A DNA stretch of 64,000 nucleotides from Pseudomonas sp. FeN3W (GCA_030263805.2 CP136010.1:868001-932000), one strand, 5' to 3'. Numbered from the stretch's first letter, positions 43,865-51,543 are shown. Notes: generated by a model from the sequence alone, not told the origin. A program made the numbers and translations.

Positions 43865-44800
43865 ATGAGCAAACGCCTGCATATCCAGGAAGTCGCCACC
43901 CGCGACGGCTTCCAGATCGAAGCGGCCTTCGTGCCGACCGAAGCCAAGATCGCCCTGATCGACCGCCTCTCGCAGACCGGGCTGGCGAAGATCGAGGTCA
44001 CCTCCTTCACCTCGCCCAAGGCTATCCCCAACCTGCGCGACGCCGAGGACGTGATGCGCGGCATCCGCCGTGCGGAAGGCGTCGAGTACACCGTGCTGGT
44101 GCCCAACGTGAAGGGCTGCGAGCGCGCGCTGGCCTGTGAGGTGGACGAGATCAACCTGGTGATGTCGGCCAGCGACACCCACGGCCTGGCCAACCTGCGC
44201 ATGACGCCCGAACAGTCGCTGGTGCAGTTCCGCGAAATCATCGAAGTCACTCGCGGCAGTGGCGTGTTCATCAACGCCTCGCTGTCGACCACCTTCGGCT
44301 GCCCCTTCGAGGGCGACGTGCCCGAGCGGCGCATCTATGAGCTGGTGCAACGCCTGCTGGAGATCGGCGTGCAGGGCATCACCCTCTGCGACACCACCGG
44401 CATGGCCGACCCGGCGCAGGTCGAGCGTATCTGCCGCGAAGCGCTGAACAGCTGGCCACAGGCAATATTCACCGCACACTTCCACAACACCCGCGGCATG
44501 GGCCTGGCCAACGCGCTGGCAGCGCTGAACGCCGGCATCGACCGCTTCGACGCCTCTCTCGGCGGACTCGGCGGCTGCCCTTACGCGCCAGGCGCCAGCG
44601 GCAATATCTGCACGGAAGATCTCGTGCATATGTTCCAGCGCATGGGCCTAGACACCGGCGTCGATCTCGACCGCCTGCTGCAATGCGCCGCCGACCTGCC
44701 CCAACTGGTCGGCCACGACGTGCCGGGCGCGGTACTCAAGGCCGGCAAGGCCGACCGTCGTCATCCGAAACCGAAGTGGATGGAGGAAGCTGGCCTTTGA
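43865..44800 (+). CDS. hydroxymethylglutaryl-CoA lyase family protein
   Basis: A 311-residue DRE-TIM metallolyase. HIQEVATRDGFQIEAAFVPT holds the catalytic Arg-Asp, CDTTGMADP and AHFHNTRGMGLANALAAL the metal ligands, and LGGCPYAPGASGNICTEDL the flexible Cys loop, all as in HMG-CoA lyase, which gives acetyl-CoA and acetoacetate. The ATG at 43865 is chosen because the frame upstream only reads through a palindromic repeat. Together with the CoA-transferase, LysR and DctP it forms an uptake-activation-cleavage module. Confidence 0.9.
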   Translation: MSKRLHIQEVATRDGFQIEAAFVPTEAKIALIDRLSQTGLAKIEVTSFTSPKAIPNLRDAEDVMRGIRRAEGVEYTVLVPNVKGCERALACEVDEINLVMSASDTHGLANLRMTPEQSLVQFREIIEVTRGSGVFINASLSTTFGCPFEGDVPERRIYELVQRLLEIGVQGITLCDTTGMADPAQVERICREALNSWPQAIFTAHFHNTRGMGLANALAALNAGIDRFDASLGGLGGCPYAPGASGNICTEDLVHMFQRMGLDTGVDLDRLLQCAADLPQLVGHDVPGAVLKAGKADRRHPKPKWMEEAGL

Positions 44801-44953
44801 CCGCGTGCGGAGCTCTACGGGATGGTGGCGCCGTGAGCGGCGGTTCAGCGGCGACAGGCACAACGCAAAGCCCGCCCTACGGCGGGAATGAGCAATGAGG
44901 TGGACCAGTGCTTGTGGTGAGAGGCGAGACTGCCGGAACAAACGCATCCTGCT
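44801..44953 (+). other. boundary region between the lyase gene and the cassette array
   Basis: About 150 bp between the lyase stop and the outer attC site. It contains a short inverted element (AAGCCCGCCCTACGGCGGG, 44872-44890) but no gene. This is the chromosomal flank of the cassette array. Confidence 0.4.
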
Positions 44954-45029
44954 GCGGAACGCTTGGTTAAGGGGCGGGCTTTAGCCGGTGCCAGTGAGCG
45001 AAGCGAACGATTTGAAGCATTTGTTAGAA
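44954..45029 (-). repeat. attC site 1 (outer end of the cassette array)
   Basis: Read on the minus strand, the site begins at TTCTAAC, overlapping the stop codon of the upstream gene, and ends at GTTCCGC. The interior shares the block GGTTAAGGGGCGGGCTTTAG and AGTGAGCGAAGCGAACGATT (plus-strand reading) with attC site 2. The terminal GTT is followed by bases that depart from RRRY, as expected where the last cassette meets chromosomal flank. Confidence 0.75.
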
Positions 45030-45617
45030 AGCGCCTGCCTCATGAGTAATGGATAACCCAAGATCCCGAGCAGCCTGCTGGGACCACCGCCGTGAAAAGT
45101 GCTTTACAGCAATGGTCTGCACCGTCGGATACCTAGTGCGCATATATTCAACTGCATCGTTACCGTGCGCCACAACTAGCCTCGGCTTGAGCGCTTCAAC
45201 CAAGAAATCGAATGCTCGCGAGTGCCTCATGCTACCAGCAAGATCCTTCGCGTCTTCCGTGGCCGATGCGTAGATGTTCGTCTCGAGAATATGGGTATCG
45301 CCCGCTGAGGATATGACCCACTCAAGGACTCGACGAGTATTGCTGATGGGGTTCCTACGGGTTTTGCCAGGTTTAAGCGGGCGTTTCGCTCGCTCGGCGA
45401 GATAGCTCTCAAACCAGGCACGCTTGTTGAAGCCGGCCTCGCAATCCCAGAACTCCCAAAAGTCTCTCTCACTAGCAGACGCCGGGTTCAGCCCGACGAT
45501 GAAAACTCGACAATCAAGGGGCGAGCCATCGCAGACGAAAGGCCGCTGATCGGTTGGTCGACCGATGATAGTTTCGAGCCGTTGCTGGAACTCCGTGAGG
45601 TTTGGCATGGCGACCAC
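45024..45617 (-). CDS. cassette protein with uracil-DNA-glycosylase-like motifs
   Basis: A 197-residue protein (or 194 from a second Met at 45608). DCRVFIVGLNPASASERDFW resembles UDG-superfamily motif 1 (G-x-N-P), ILETNIYASATED the Asn-containing strand, and LKPRLVVAHGNDAVEYM the later beta-strand block; a terminal VKHFSRRW is near the place of the HPS motif. Its stop codon lies inside attC site 1. The catalytic Asp/His set is not unambiguous, so a DNA-repair role is only a suggestion. It is the last cassette of the array and has lower GC than the flanking chromosome. Confidence 0.6.
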   Translation of the reverse strand: MVAMPNLTEFQQRLETIIGRPTDQRPFVCDGSPLDCRVFIVGLNPASASERDFWEFWDCEAGFNKRAWFESYLAERAKRPLKPGKTRRNPISNTRRVLEWVISSAGDTHILETNIYASATEDAKDLAGSMRHSRAFDFLVEALKPRLVVAHGNDAVEYMRTRYPTVQTIAVKHFSRRWSQQAARDLGLSITHEAGAF

Positions 45618-45629
45618 TCCCTTTGCGCT

Positions 45630-45705
45630 TTCTAACGTTTGGTTAAGGGGCGGGCTTTAGCCCGCTCCAGTGAGCGAAGCGAACGATTTGAACCACTAGT
45701 TAGGT
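45630..45705 (-). repeat. attC site 2
   Basis: On the minus strand it starts ACCTAAC (matches RYYYAAC) and ends GTTAGAA. The interior carries the imperfect inverted repeat that folds into the attC hairpin and is largely identical to attC site 1. It follows the second cassette gene, whose stop lies inside it. Confidence 0.85.
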
Positions 45706-46295
45706 GTGCTCGGTTGAAGGTTGGTGAAAGGGTCTCCATAACACCAAAACGCCCCTCCTTTGTATGTGTCTGGCAGTCGTGGATTAAACAAAGAACTTCG
45801 CATTGAGAGGTCTACGGAGACATGCTCGCCAGTGGCCACATAGTGATAAAGCTGTAAAGCTAAGAATTGGGCCCCAACAGCGTTTAACACGGCCTCTAGT
45901 GTCGCTCTAGAAAAATGCTCATGGCGTTGATGCTTTAGTTTGTTGTAGCTCTTGCTCCACCAGTCGGGCCTTTTCTCCTCCGTCCACTCCTTCCAAGGCT
46001 GGAGAATTAACTGATAACGAGGAATGGCAACCTCGCACCGAGATAAGAGGGGGAATTTTGCTAATAGTATTGGGTGATACTCGGTGATTTTTGCGGCCCG
46101 TGACAATGGATCAATAAGTTTGCAAAGCTCATTAAATATTGAGTCTACCTCGGATGCTGCAAGCACAATTAGCTTTGAAAATTCGTTAGAGTACGATTGG
46201 TAATTTGCATGTGAAAACTCAACATACCTTGCGCATGCAAGTAATTCCGCCTCAACGGCCAAGAAATAATTCCAATTTTTTGGTGTTGTGGGCAT
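45696..46295 (-). CDS. cassette protein of unknown function
   Basis: A 199-residue, mainly helical protein with many aromatic residues: ELLACARYVEFSHANYQSYS, then WWSKSYNKLKHQRHEHFSRA and LEAVLNAVGAQFLALQLYHY. The conserved-looking NKLKHQRHEHF block may be functional, but I cannot assign a family. There is no signal peptide or membrane helix. GC is visibly lower than the flanking genes and codon use differs, as usual for cassettes. It is the middle gene of the array, between attC sites 3 and 2. Confidence 0.7.
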   Translation of the reverse strand: MPTTPKNWNYFLAVEAELLACARYVEFSHANYQSYSNEFSKLIVLAASEVDSIFNELCKLIDPLSRAAKITEYHPILLAKFPLLSRCEVAIPRYQLILQPWKEWTEEKRPDWWSKSYNKLKHQRHEHFSRATLEAVLNAVGAQFLALQLYHYVATGEHVSVDLSMRSSLFNPRLPDTYKGGAFWCYGDPFTNLQPSTPN

Positions 46296-46301
46296 TGAGA
46301 C

Positions 46302-46413
46302 ACCTAACGCCTAAATTTAAGCCGAACTGTGTAATGGAGCCAAACATAGGGCAAGATTTTTCTGCCCTATGTTGGTGGAAGGAAGCGGTTTCGGCTTGAA
46401 CGCATTGTTAGGC
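46302..46413 (-). repeat. attC site 3
   Basis: On the minus strand it begins GCCTAAC and ends GTTAGGT, both full matches to RYYYAAC and GTTRRRY. The 112-bp interior is a long imperfect inverted repeat (for example GTTCAAGCCGAA near one end and TTCGGCTTAAAT near the other, and AACATAGGGCAG with TTGCCCTATGTT at the centre). It overlaps the TAA of the first cassette gene. Confidence 0.93.
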
Positions 46414-47043
46414 CTTATCTCGGGCTTTCAATCGTTCAGCTATCTGTGCCCAAGACTCGCGTGCACCACGAAAGTTACAGCCGGGTGGAGCAACGGATTT
46501 GACCGCTAGAAAATTGAAGAACCCAAGTGCGACAAGTCGATTACGGGCCTTGTTACCCAGAGCTACAACGAGAGCATCTGGGACTAGCTCTAGCTGTTTC
46601 AGTAGATAGCGCTTGCCACATTCCTTTGCCACCTGACCTCTCACGTGCCCGCCTTCCTTAGCCGCAGAACACAGCACTGACTCAGTCATCCAGACCTTCC
46701 GGAGCTGCTCTTCGAGGGACAATTCTGGCCAGCACGAATCTAGAATGAAGGTTACGTTGCGATGAAAGAGATCTGTACCTGCAGCGAAAGAACGGTTCGC
46801 GAAATCGTAAGCTGATGCGAGGCCTTCGTGCGTTTCTCCAGGCTGAGGATCGCCTGGCTCCGCATACACCAATACGAGCTCAATCTCGGCAATAGTTCCA
46901 GTTGCACCGCGAAATCCTCGTGGTACATGGCCAGTCTTGGGGTCCCACCGCATATCAAAGCACGTATCAGAAAAGCCCGGGCATGGAGCATATGCCGGCT
47001 CCAATATTTTCTTGAGCTGCGAGTTGAGAGATATTTTCGACAT
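46408..47043 (-). CDS. cassette protein with uracil-DNA-glycosylase-like motifs (first cassette)
   Basis: A 211-residue protein. LVLVYAEPGDPQPGE resembles motif 1 of family 4/5 uracil-DNA glycosylases (GE-x-PG...G), LELVPDALVVALGNKARNRL the ALG strand, and VAPPGCNFRG lies where HPS is expected. No Fe-S cysteine set is evident. The start codon lies 4 bp from a GTTAGGC core at the cassette edge, leaving almost no leader. Function unproven; a DNA-processing or phage-defence role is possible. Confidence 0.6.
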   Translation of the reverse strand: MSKISLNSQLKKILEPAYAPCPGFSDTCFDMRWDPKTGHVPRGFRGATGTIAEIELVLVYAEPGDPQPGETHEGLASAYDFANRSFAAGTDLFHRNVTFILDSCWPELSLEEQLRKVWMTESVLCSAAKEGGHVRGQVAKECGKRYLLKQLELVPDALVVALGNKARNRLVALGFFNFLAVKSVAPPGCNFRGARESWAQIAERLKARDKA

Positions 47044-47046
47044 GAG

Positions 47047-47106
47047 GCCTAACTATATTTAGATACCAAGTGATATATAAGACGCTGAACGGGATCGGTG
47101 CCTAAC
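47047..47106 (-). other. upstream edge of the cassette array
   Basis: Two GTTAGGC core sites on the minus strand, 47047-47053 directly before the first cassette gene and 47100-47106, 53 bp apart. The first is the left boundary of the first cassette; the second could be an attI core or part of a decayed attC. No integrase gene is present on either strand here. Confidence 0.5.
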
Positions 47107-47164
47107 ATTTCGCTCGCTTTTCCCTCCGAGCTTCTAGCTCGCGCTTCTCAGGGATGCCGGGTGT

Positions 47165-47270
47165 TTATACACCAGCTCCGGGAGGCATGTAATTGATGTG
47201 ATCAAACCTTGCCTCGCCTGCGACCTTCCGCACACGCTCCACCATTGCTGCGTCGATGAGTTGTCGAGAT
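47165..47270 (-). pseudogene. short coding relic beside the cassette array
   Basis: A minus-strand frame ends with RQLIDAAMVERVRKVAGEAR followed by FDHINYMPPGAGV and a stop at 47165-47167. It looks like the C-terminus of a protein whose start is gone. The stop is followed by a hairpin-forming stretch and GTTAGGC, so it may be the relic of another cassette. The rest of 47107-47401 shows nothing else. Confidence 0.25.
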
Positions 47271-47401
47271 CGCCGAACGTCTACCAGGCAAACGAAAGCT
47301 GGCCAGCACAAGCGGCAGGCCTAGCAGAGCCGAAGAAAAACCAACCACTGCAGGCCAGAGAAACAGTTAGGTCTCGCCGCCCGCAGCATATAGCAACGGG
47401 C

Positions 47402-48292
47402 TCAATCCCCCTGACAGAACTGCAGAATCGCCTCGGCCACTGCCTGCGGCGCTTCGCGCTGGGGAAAATGGCCGACGTGTGGCAATAGCTGTCGGTGGTA
47501 TGGGCCGCTGAACAAGACCTCACGCCCGGCCGAGGTTTCCGGTGCGTTGCAGGTATCCGCCTCGCCGTGCAGCACCAGCGTCGGCACGGCGAGCACGGGT
47601 GGCGGTTGCAGCAGGGCCTCGTCCGATGCATAGGCAGGATCGCCATCGACGAAGCCCCAGCGGTGGCGATAGGAATGCAATACCACGGCGGCCCAGTCCG
47701 GGTTGTCGAACGCGTCCAGCGCCTGGATGAAATCCGCCTCGCTGTACCAGCCGGCCGGTGACCAGGTATCCCACAGCAAACGAGTCAAGGCCGCACGATC
47801 CTCGATTACCGTCTGCTCGCCGCGCGGGGTGGCCATGTACCAGTGGTACCAGTAGTTGCGCGCCTGACTCAGCGAGATGTGCTGGTTCGGGTCATTGGTG
47901 CCGTAGCCCACCGCGAGCATCACCAGTCGTGCGGCGGCGTGATGGCGCAGTCCGCAGGCATTCGCCACCGCCCGTGCGCCCCAGTCATGGCCGACCAGCA
48001 CCGGTTGGCCGAGGCGCAGCGCATCGATGAAATCCAGCAGATCGCGCCCCAGTGCGGCCAGTTGGCCGCTGCGTGGGGTCAGCGGGTCGCGAAAGCGTGT
48101 CTGGCCAAAGCCGCGCAGCGTCGGGCAGAGCACCCGGTAGCCGGCCGCGGCCAGGCGCTCGGCGACTTCGGTCCAGCTCTCGGCACAATCCGGCCAGCCG
48201 TGTACAAGCACGGCCACTTGCTGGCCACGGGGGTTCCATTCGAGATAAGCGATATCCAGCACCGGTGTGCTGACCATGGCGTAACGACTCAT
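47402..48292 (-). CDS. alpha/beta hydrolase (epoxide-hydrolase-like)
   Basis: A 296-residue alpha/beta-hydrolase. The oxyanion motif is VLVHGWPDCAESW (about residue 29), the nucleophile Asp is in VLVGHDWGARAVANA (about 104), and the catalytic His is near the end in HVGHFPQREAP. An Asp nucleophile with HGWP fits the epoxide hydrolase/haloalkane dehalogenase subgroup. The cap domain is Trp- and Tyr-rich (YWYHWYMATP). The start at 48292 (MSRYAMVSTPVLDIAY) is chosen on homology; the longer frame reads through a terminator. Confidence 0.85.
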   Translation of the reverse strand: MSRYAMVSTPVLDIAYLEWNPRGQQVAVLVHGWPDCAESWTEVAERLAAAGYRVLCPTLRGFGQTRFRDPLTPRSGQLAALGRDLLDFIDALRLGQPVLVGHDWGARAVANACGLRHHAAARLVMLAVGYGTNDPNQHISLSQARNYWYHWYMATPRGEQTVIEDRAALTRLLWDTWSPAGWYSEADFIQALDAFDNPDWAAVVLHSYRHRWGFVDGDPAYASDEALLQPPPVLAVPTLVLHGEADTCNAPETSAGREVLFSGPYHRQLLPHVGHFPQREAPQAVAEAILQFCQGD

Positions 48293-48344
48293 GCCGGCGT
48301 CTCCTTGCGCATTCTGGCCGGACAGCATAAAGCCTGTGCCAGGC

Positions 48345-48386
48345 ATAAAAAACGGGCCGGTCGCATTGGACAGGCCCGTTTGTTTT
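48345..48386 (-). terminator. rho-independent terminator of the itaconate operon
   Basis: On the minus strand AAACGGGCC and GGCCCGTTT form a 9-bp stem followed by TTTATG. It lies about 30 bp past the stop of the second dctP gene and ends leftward transcription before the hydrolase gene. Confidence 0.9.
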
Positions 48387-48410
48387 CCGGCGCTTGGCGC
48401 CTTCAAGGTG

Positions 48411-49415
48411 TCAGGAGCGGTTGGCCGCCTGCGCCGCTTCGATCAGTTCGGCGCCGATGTCGCTCTCGAATTTCTTCCATACCGGTTTCATCGCCTCGCG
48501 CCACATCGCGCGCTGCTCGGGGGTCAGTTCGATGATCTCGGTCTTGCCGGAGGCCGCGATGGCCTGGCGTGCCTGCTGGTTGAGGTCGTCGGCCTGGCGG
48601 TTCACCTCGGCAGTAACCTCATCCATGATCGTTTCCAGCTCGCCGCGCACGTCATCCGGCAGGCCGTTCCAGAACTCGGTGTTGGTGATCACCATGTAGT
48701 CGATCAGGCCGTGGTCGGACGCGGTCATGTAGGGCTGAACCTCGTGCACCTTCTGGCTTTCGTAGTTCGACCAGGTGTTCTCGGTGCCGTTGACCACGCC
48801 GGTCTGCAGGCCCTGGTAGACCTCGGCGAAGCTCATCTTGCGCGGGTTGGCGCGCACCGCCTTGAACTGCTCGTCGAGCACGGCGGAAGCCTGCACGCGG
48901 AACTTCAGCCCACGGGCATCCTTCGGCTCGCGCAGCGGCTTGTTCGCCGAGAGCTGCTTCATCCCGTTGTGCCAGTAGGCCAGGCCGGTGATGTTCTTGT
49001 CCTCCATAGCGCGCAATAGCGCCTTGCCCTGCGGGCCGCTCTGGAAACGATCGGCAGCCGCCAGGTCATCGAACAGGAACGGCAGGTCATAGATCTGGAT
49101 GGCCTTGGCGTAATGCTCGAACTTGGCCAGCGACGGCGCCAGCATGTGCACATCGCCGAGCAGCAGCGCCTCCATTTCCTTACCGTCGCCGAACAGCGAG
49201 GAGTTGGGGTAGACCTCGACCTTCACCTTGCCCGGCAGGCGTTCCTCGGCGAGTTTCTTGAACAGCAGGGCGCCCTGCCCCTTCGGTGTGTTGTCCGCCA
49301 CCACGTGGGCGAATTTGATAGTTACGGGGGCGGACGCCGTCTCGGCGGCATGCACCAGCCCGGCAACGGTGAAAGAAAGCGCGCAGGCGAGTGCCTTGAG
49401 CTTGTTACTCAGCAT
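48411..49415 (-). CDS. dctP: TRAP transporter substrate-binding protein DctP (copy 2)
   Basis: A 334-residue periplasmic binding protein with a signal peptide (MLSNKLKALACALSFTVAGL, cleavage near VHA, residue 23). It is a close paralogue of the DctP at 40.3 kb: both share PKGQGAL, GDGKEMEALL and YQGLQTGVVN in the same places. In PAO1 the equivalent gene PA0884 lies beside ccl and is followed by dctQ and dctM; here a terminator and a hydrolase gene follow and the membrane subunits are missing. Probable ligand: itaconate or a related dicarboxylate (inferred from the operon). Confidence 0.9.
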   Translation of the reverse strand: MLSNKLKALACALSFTVAGLVHAAETASAPVTIKFAHVVADNTPKGQGALLFKKLAEERLPGKVKVEVYPNSSLFGDGKEMEALLLGDVHMLAPSLAKFEHYAKAIQIYDLPFLFDDLAAADRFQSGPQGKALLRAMEDKNITGLAYWHNGMKQLSANKPLREPKDARGLKFRVQASAVLDEQFKAVRANPRKMSFAEVYQGLQTGVVNGTENTWSNYESQKVHEVQPYMTASDHGLIDYMVITNTEFWNGLPDDVRGELETIMDEVTAEVNRQADDLNQQARQAIAASGKTEIIELTPEQRAMWREAMKPVWKKFESDIGAELIEAAQAANRS

Positions 49416-49468
49416 GGAAGTACCTCTTGTTTTTGTCGGTTGGTACGTTTCGCGGGCACGCGTTGCGG

Positions 49469-50296
49469 TCAGGGCACCGCTTGCCCGGCACGTTGCAGCA
49501 GGCGACGGGCACGGCCGATGACCGGTGCATCGACCATCTGTCCGTCCACTACGAAAACCCCATCGCCGGAAGCTCCGGCGGCGAGGATACGTTGCGCCCA
49601 GTCCAGTTCCGCAGCACTGGGCATCAGGGTTTCGTGCACCACGGCGACCTGGCTCGGATGGATGCACAGCAGGCCGCCAAAACCCATGTCACGCGCGTCG
49701 GCAGCGGCACGGGCGAGGCCTTCGAGGTTCTTGATGTCGGGGAAGACGCTGTCCAGCGGTGCTGCCAGCCCGACCAATCGCGACTGCAGCAGCAGCGCAT
49801 AGCGTGCCTGGTCAAGCATGCGCTCGGCGCCGGCGGTGCCATTGGCCAGGCCGAGATCGAGGCCCAGGTCCAGCGCGCCGAAGGACAGCCGCTCGACACC
49901 CTGGGCATGGGCGATTTCCGCCAGATTGGCCAGCCCGCGGGCACTTTCGACGATTGGCCAGACCGGCTTGCCGCAGCTGGCCGCCAGCGCAACCTGCACC
50001 GCGCTTTCGACCTTCGGCAGCAGCACGCCGGCGACGCCGGCATGACGGGCACAGAGCGCCAGGTCCGCGGCCTGCTCGGCATGGGTTGGCGCGTTGATGC
50101 GCACCAGCACGCGCGCGTCCGAGTTGGCAGCGAGGAAGGCATCGAGGTTGCCCCGCGCCTCAGCCTTGAGGTTCTCCGCGACCGCATCCTCGAGGTCGAC
50201 GATGACCGCGTCGGCACCGCTCGCCAGCGCCTTGGGAATGCGCTCCGGGCGGGTCGCCGGGACGAACAGTGCGCTGCGGATGATCGATGAGTTCAT
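49469..50296 (-). CDS. ccl: (S)-citramalyl-CoA lyase (CitE-like)
   Basis: A 275-residue HpcH/HpaI-aldolase/CitE-family TIM barrel. SALFVPATRPERIPKALASG at the N-terminus, DAVIVDLEDAVAENLKAEAR with the metal-binding acids, and GFGGLLCIHPSQVAVVHETL are typical. In the itaconate pathway it splits (S)-citramalyl-CoA to acetyl-CoA and pyruvate (PA0883 in PAO1). The ATG at 50296 has GAGGAG 7 bp upstream, better than the earlier start at 50320. It follows ict after 20 bp. Confidence 0.9.
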   Translation of the reverse strand: MNSSIIRSALFVPATRPERIPKALASGADAVIVDLEDAVAENLKAEARGNLDAFLAANSDARVLVRINAPTHAEQAADLALCARHAGVAGVLLPKVESAVQVALAASCGKPVWPIVESARGLANLAEIAHAQGVERLSFGALDLGLDLGLANGTAGAERMLDQARYALLLQSRLVGLAAPLDSVFPDIKNLEGLARAAADARDMGFGGLLCIHPSQVAVVHETLMPSAAELDWAQRILAAGASGDGVFVVDGQMVDAPVIGRARRLLQRAGQAVP

Positions 50297-50316
50297 GGGC
50301 TGACTCCTCGGCGCGC

Positions 50317-51522
50317 TCATACCGCGCCCTGCTCGTGCAAGCGCTGAATGTCACCAGGGGCGTAGCCCAGTTCGGCCAGCAGGCTATCGGTGTGCTGGCC
50401 CAGCGCGGGGATCGGGTCCATACGCGGGGCGAAGGCGCTGTTGCGTCCCGGCGGCAGCAGCGCAGGCAGGCGACCGGCCGGGCTGTCCACCTCGCTCCAG
50501 CGCTGGCGGGCCTTGAGCTGCGGATGCGCCCAGACACCGGCCATGTCGTTGACATGCGCATTGGCAATAGGCGCGGCATCCAGCCGGGCGATCACCTCCT
50601 CGGCGCTAAGGTGGCTGAACGCCTCGACGATGAGCGCACGCAATTCGGTGCGATGCTCCGAACGCCGGGCGTTGCTCGAGAAGCGCTCGTCCTGCGCCAG
50701 CCCCGGCTGCAGCAGCACCTTGTCGCAAAACGCCAACCACTCGCGCTCGTTCTGCAGGCCGAGCATCACCGTGCCGCCGTCGCCGGTAGGGAACGGGCCG
50801 TAAGGGTAGATGGTGGCGTGCGCGGCGCCGGCACGCGGCGGCGGCGTCGCGCCCTTGTAGGCGTAGTACAACGGGTAGCCCATCCACTCCACCAGGCTTT
50901 CCAGCATGGAAACGTCGACGCGGCTGCCCTCGCCCGTCTTGTCGCGCAGCATCAGCGCCGAGAGCACGCCAGTGTAGGCGTACATGCCCGCGGCGATGTC
51001 GGCGATGGAGCAGCCAGCCTTGGCCATCTCGGTCTCGCCCGGCCCGCCGGTGACGGAGAGAAAGCCGCCCTCGCTCTGGATCAGCAGGTCGTAGGCCTTT
51101 TTCTGTTCATAGGGGCCGCCCTCGCCGTAGCCGGAGATGTCGCAGACGATCAGCCGCGGGAAACGCTCGTGCAGCGCCTCGAAGGACAGCCCCATGCGCG
51201 CTGCGGCACCGGGCGCGAGGTTCTGCACCAGCACGTCGGCACCCGCCAACAGCTGGTCGAGCACCTGCGCGGCGACGTCCTGCTTCACGTCCAGGGTCAG
51301 GCTTTCCTTGGAGCGGTTGGTCCAGACGAAATGCGAGGCCAGGCCGTCGACCCGCTCGTCGTAGCCGCGGGCGAAATCGCCGGCACCGGGGCGCTCGACC
51401 TTGATCACCCGCGCACCGAGGTCGGCCAGCTGGCGCGTGCAGAACGGCGCGGCGATGGCGTGCTCGAGGCTGACCACGGTGATGCCATCGAGCGGGCGGG
51501 GTTTGGCGGTTGTATCGTTCAT
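50317..51522 (-). CDS. ict: itaconate CoA-transferase (CaiB/BaiF family)
   Basis: A 401-residue class III CoA-transferase. PLDGITVVSLEHAIAAPFCT opens the domain, CDISGYGEGGPYEQKKAYDL follows near 133, and GSRVDVSMLESLVEWMGYP is the active-site helix with Glu at the usual Asp place, as in the other CoA-transferase at 42.5 kb. It would activate itaconate with succinyl-CoA (PA0882 in PAO1). The start at 51522 is chosen because upstream codons read through a palindromic repeat. Located between the MmgE/PrpD gene and ccl. Confidence 0.9.
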   Translation of the reverse strand: MNDTTAKPRPLDGITVVSLEHAIAAPFCTRQLADLGARVIKVERPGAGDFARGYDERVDGLASHFVWTNRSKESLTLDVKQDVAAQVLDQLLAGADVLVQNLAPGAAARMGLSFEALHERFPRLIVCDISGYGEGGPYEQKKAYDLLIQSEGGFLSVTGGPGETEMAKAGCSIADIAAGMYAYTGVLSALMLRDKTGEGSRVDVSMLESLVEWMGYPLYYAYKGATPPPRAGAAHATIYPYGPFPTGDGGTVMLGLQNEREWLAFCDKVLLQPGLAQDERFSSNARRSEHRTELRALIVEAFSHLSAEEVIARLDAAPIANAHVNDMAGVWAHPQLKARQRWSEVDSPAGRLPALLPPGRNSAFAPRMDPIPALGQHTDSLLAELGYAPGDIQRLHEQGAV

Positions 51523-51543
51523 ATCCTGTTCCTGCAGATTCGA

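Noticed and set aside
42680..44629. 649-residue minus-strand frame over the CoA-transferase and lyase genes
   Set aside because: It crosses the palindromic repeat and two supported plus-strand genes; no domain similarity is apparent.
47107..47401. An integron integrase gene next to the cassette array
   Set aside because: Neither strand gives a tyrosine-recombinase reading; only a short unrelated C-terminal relic is seen.
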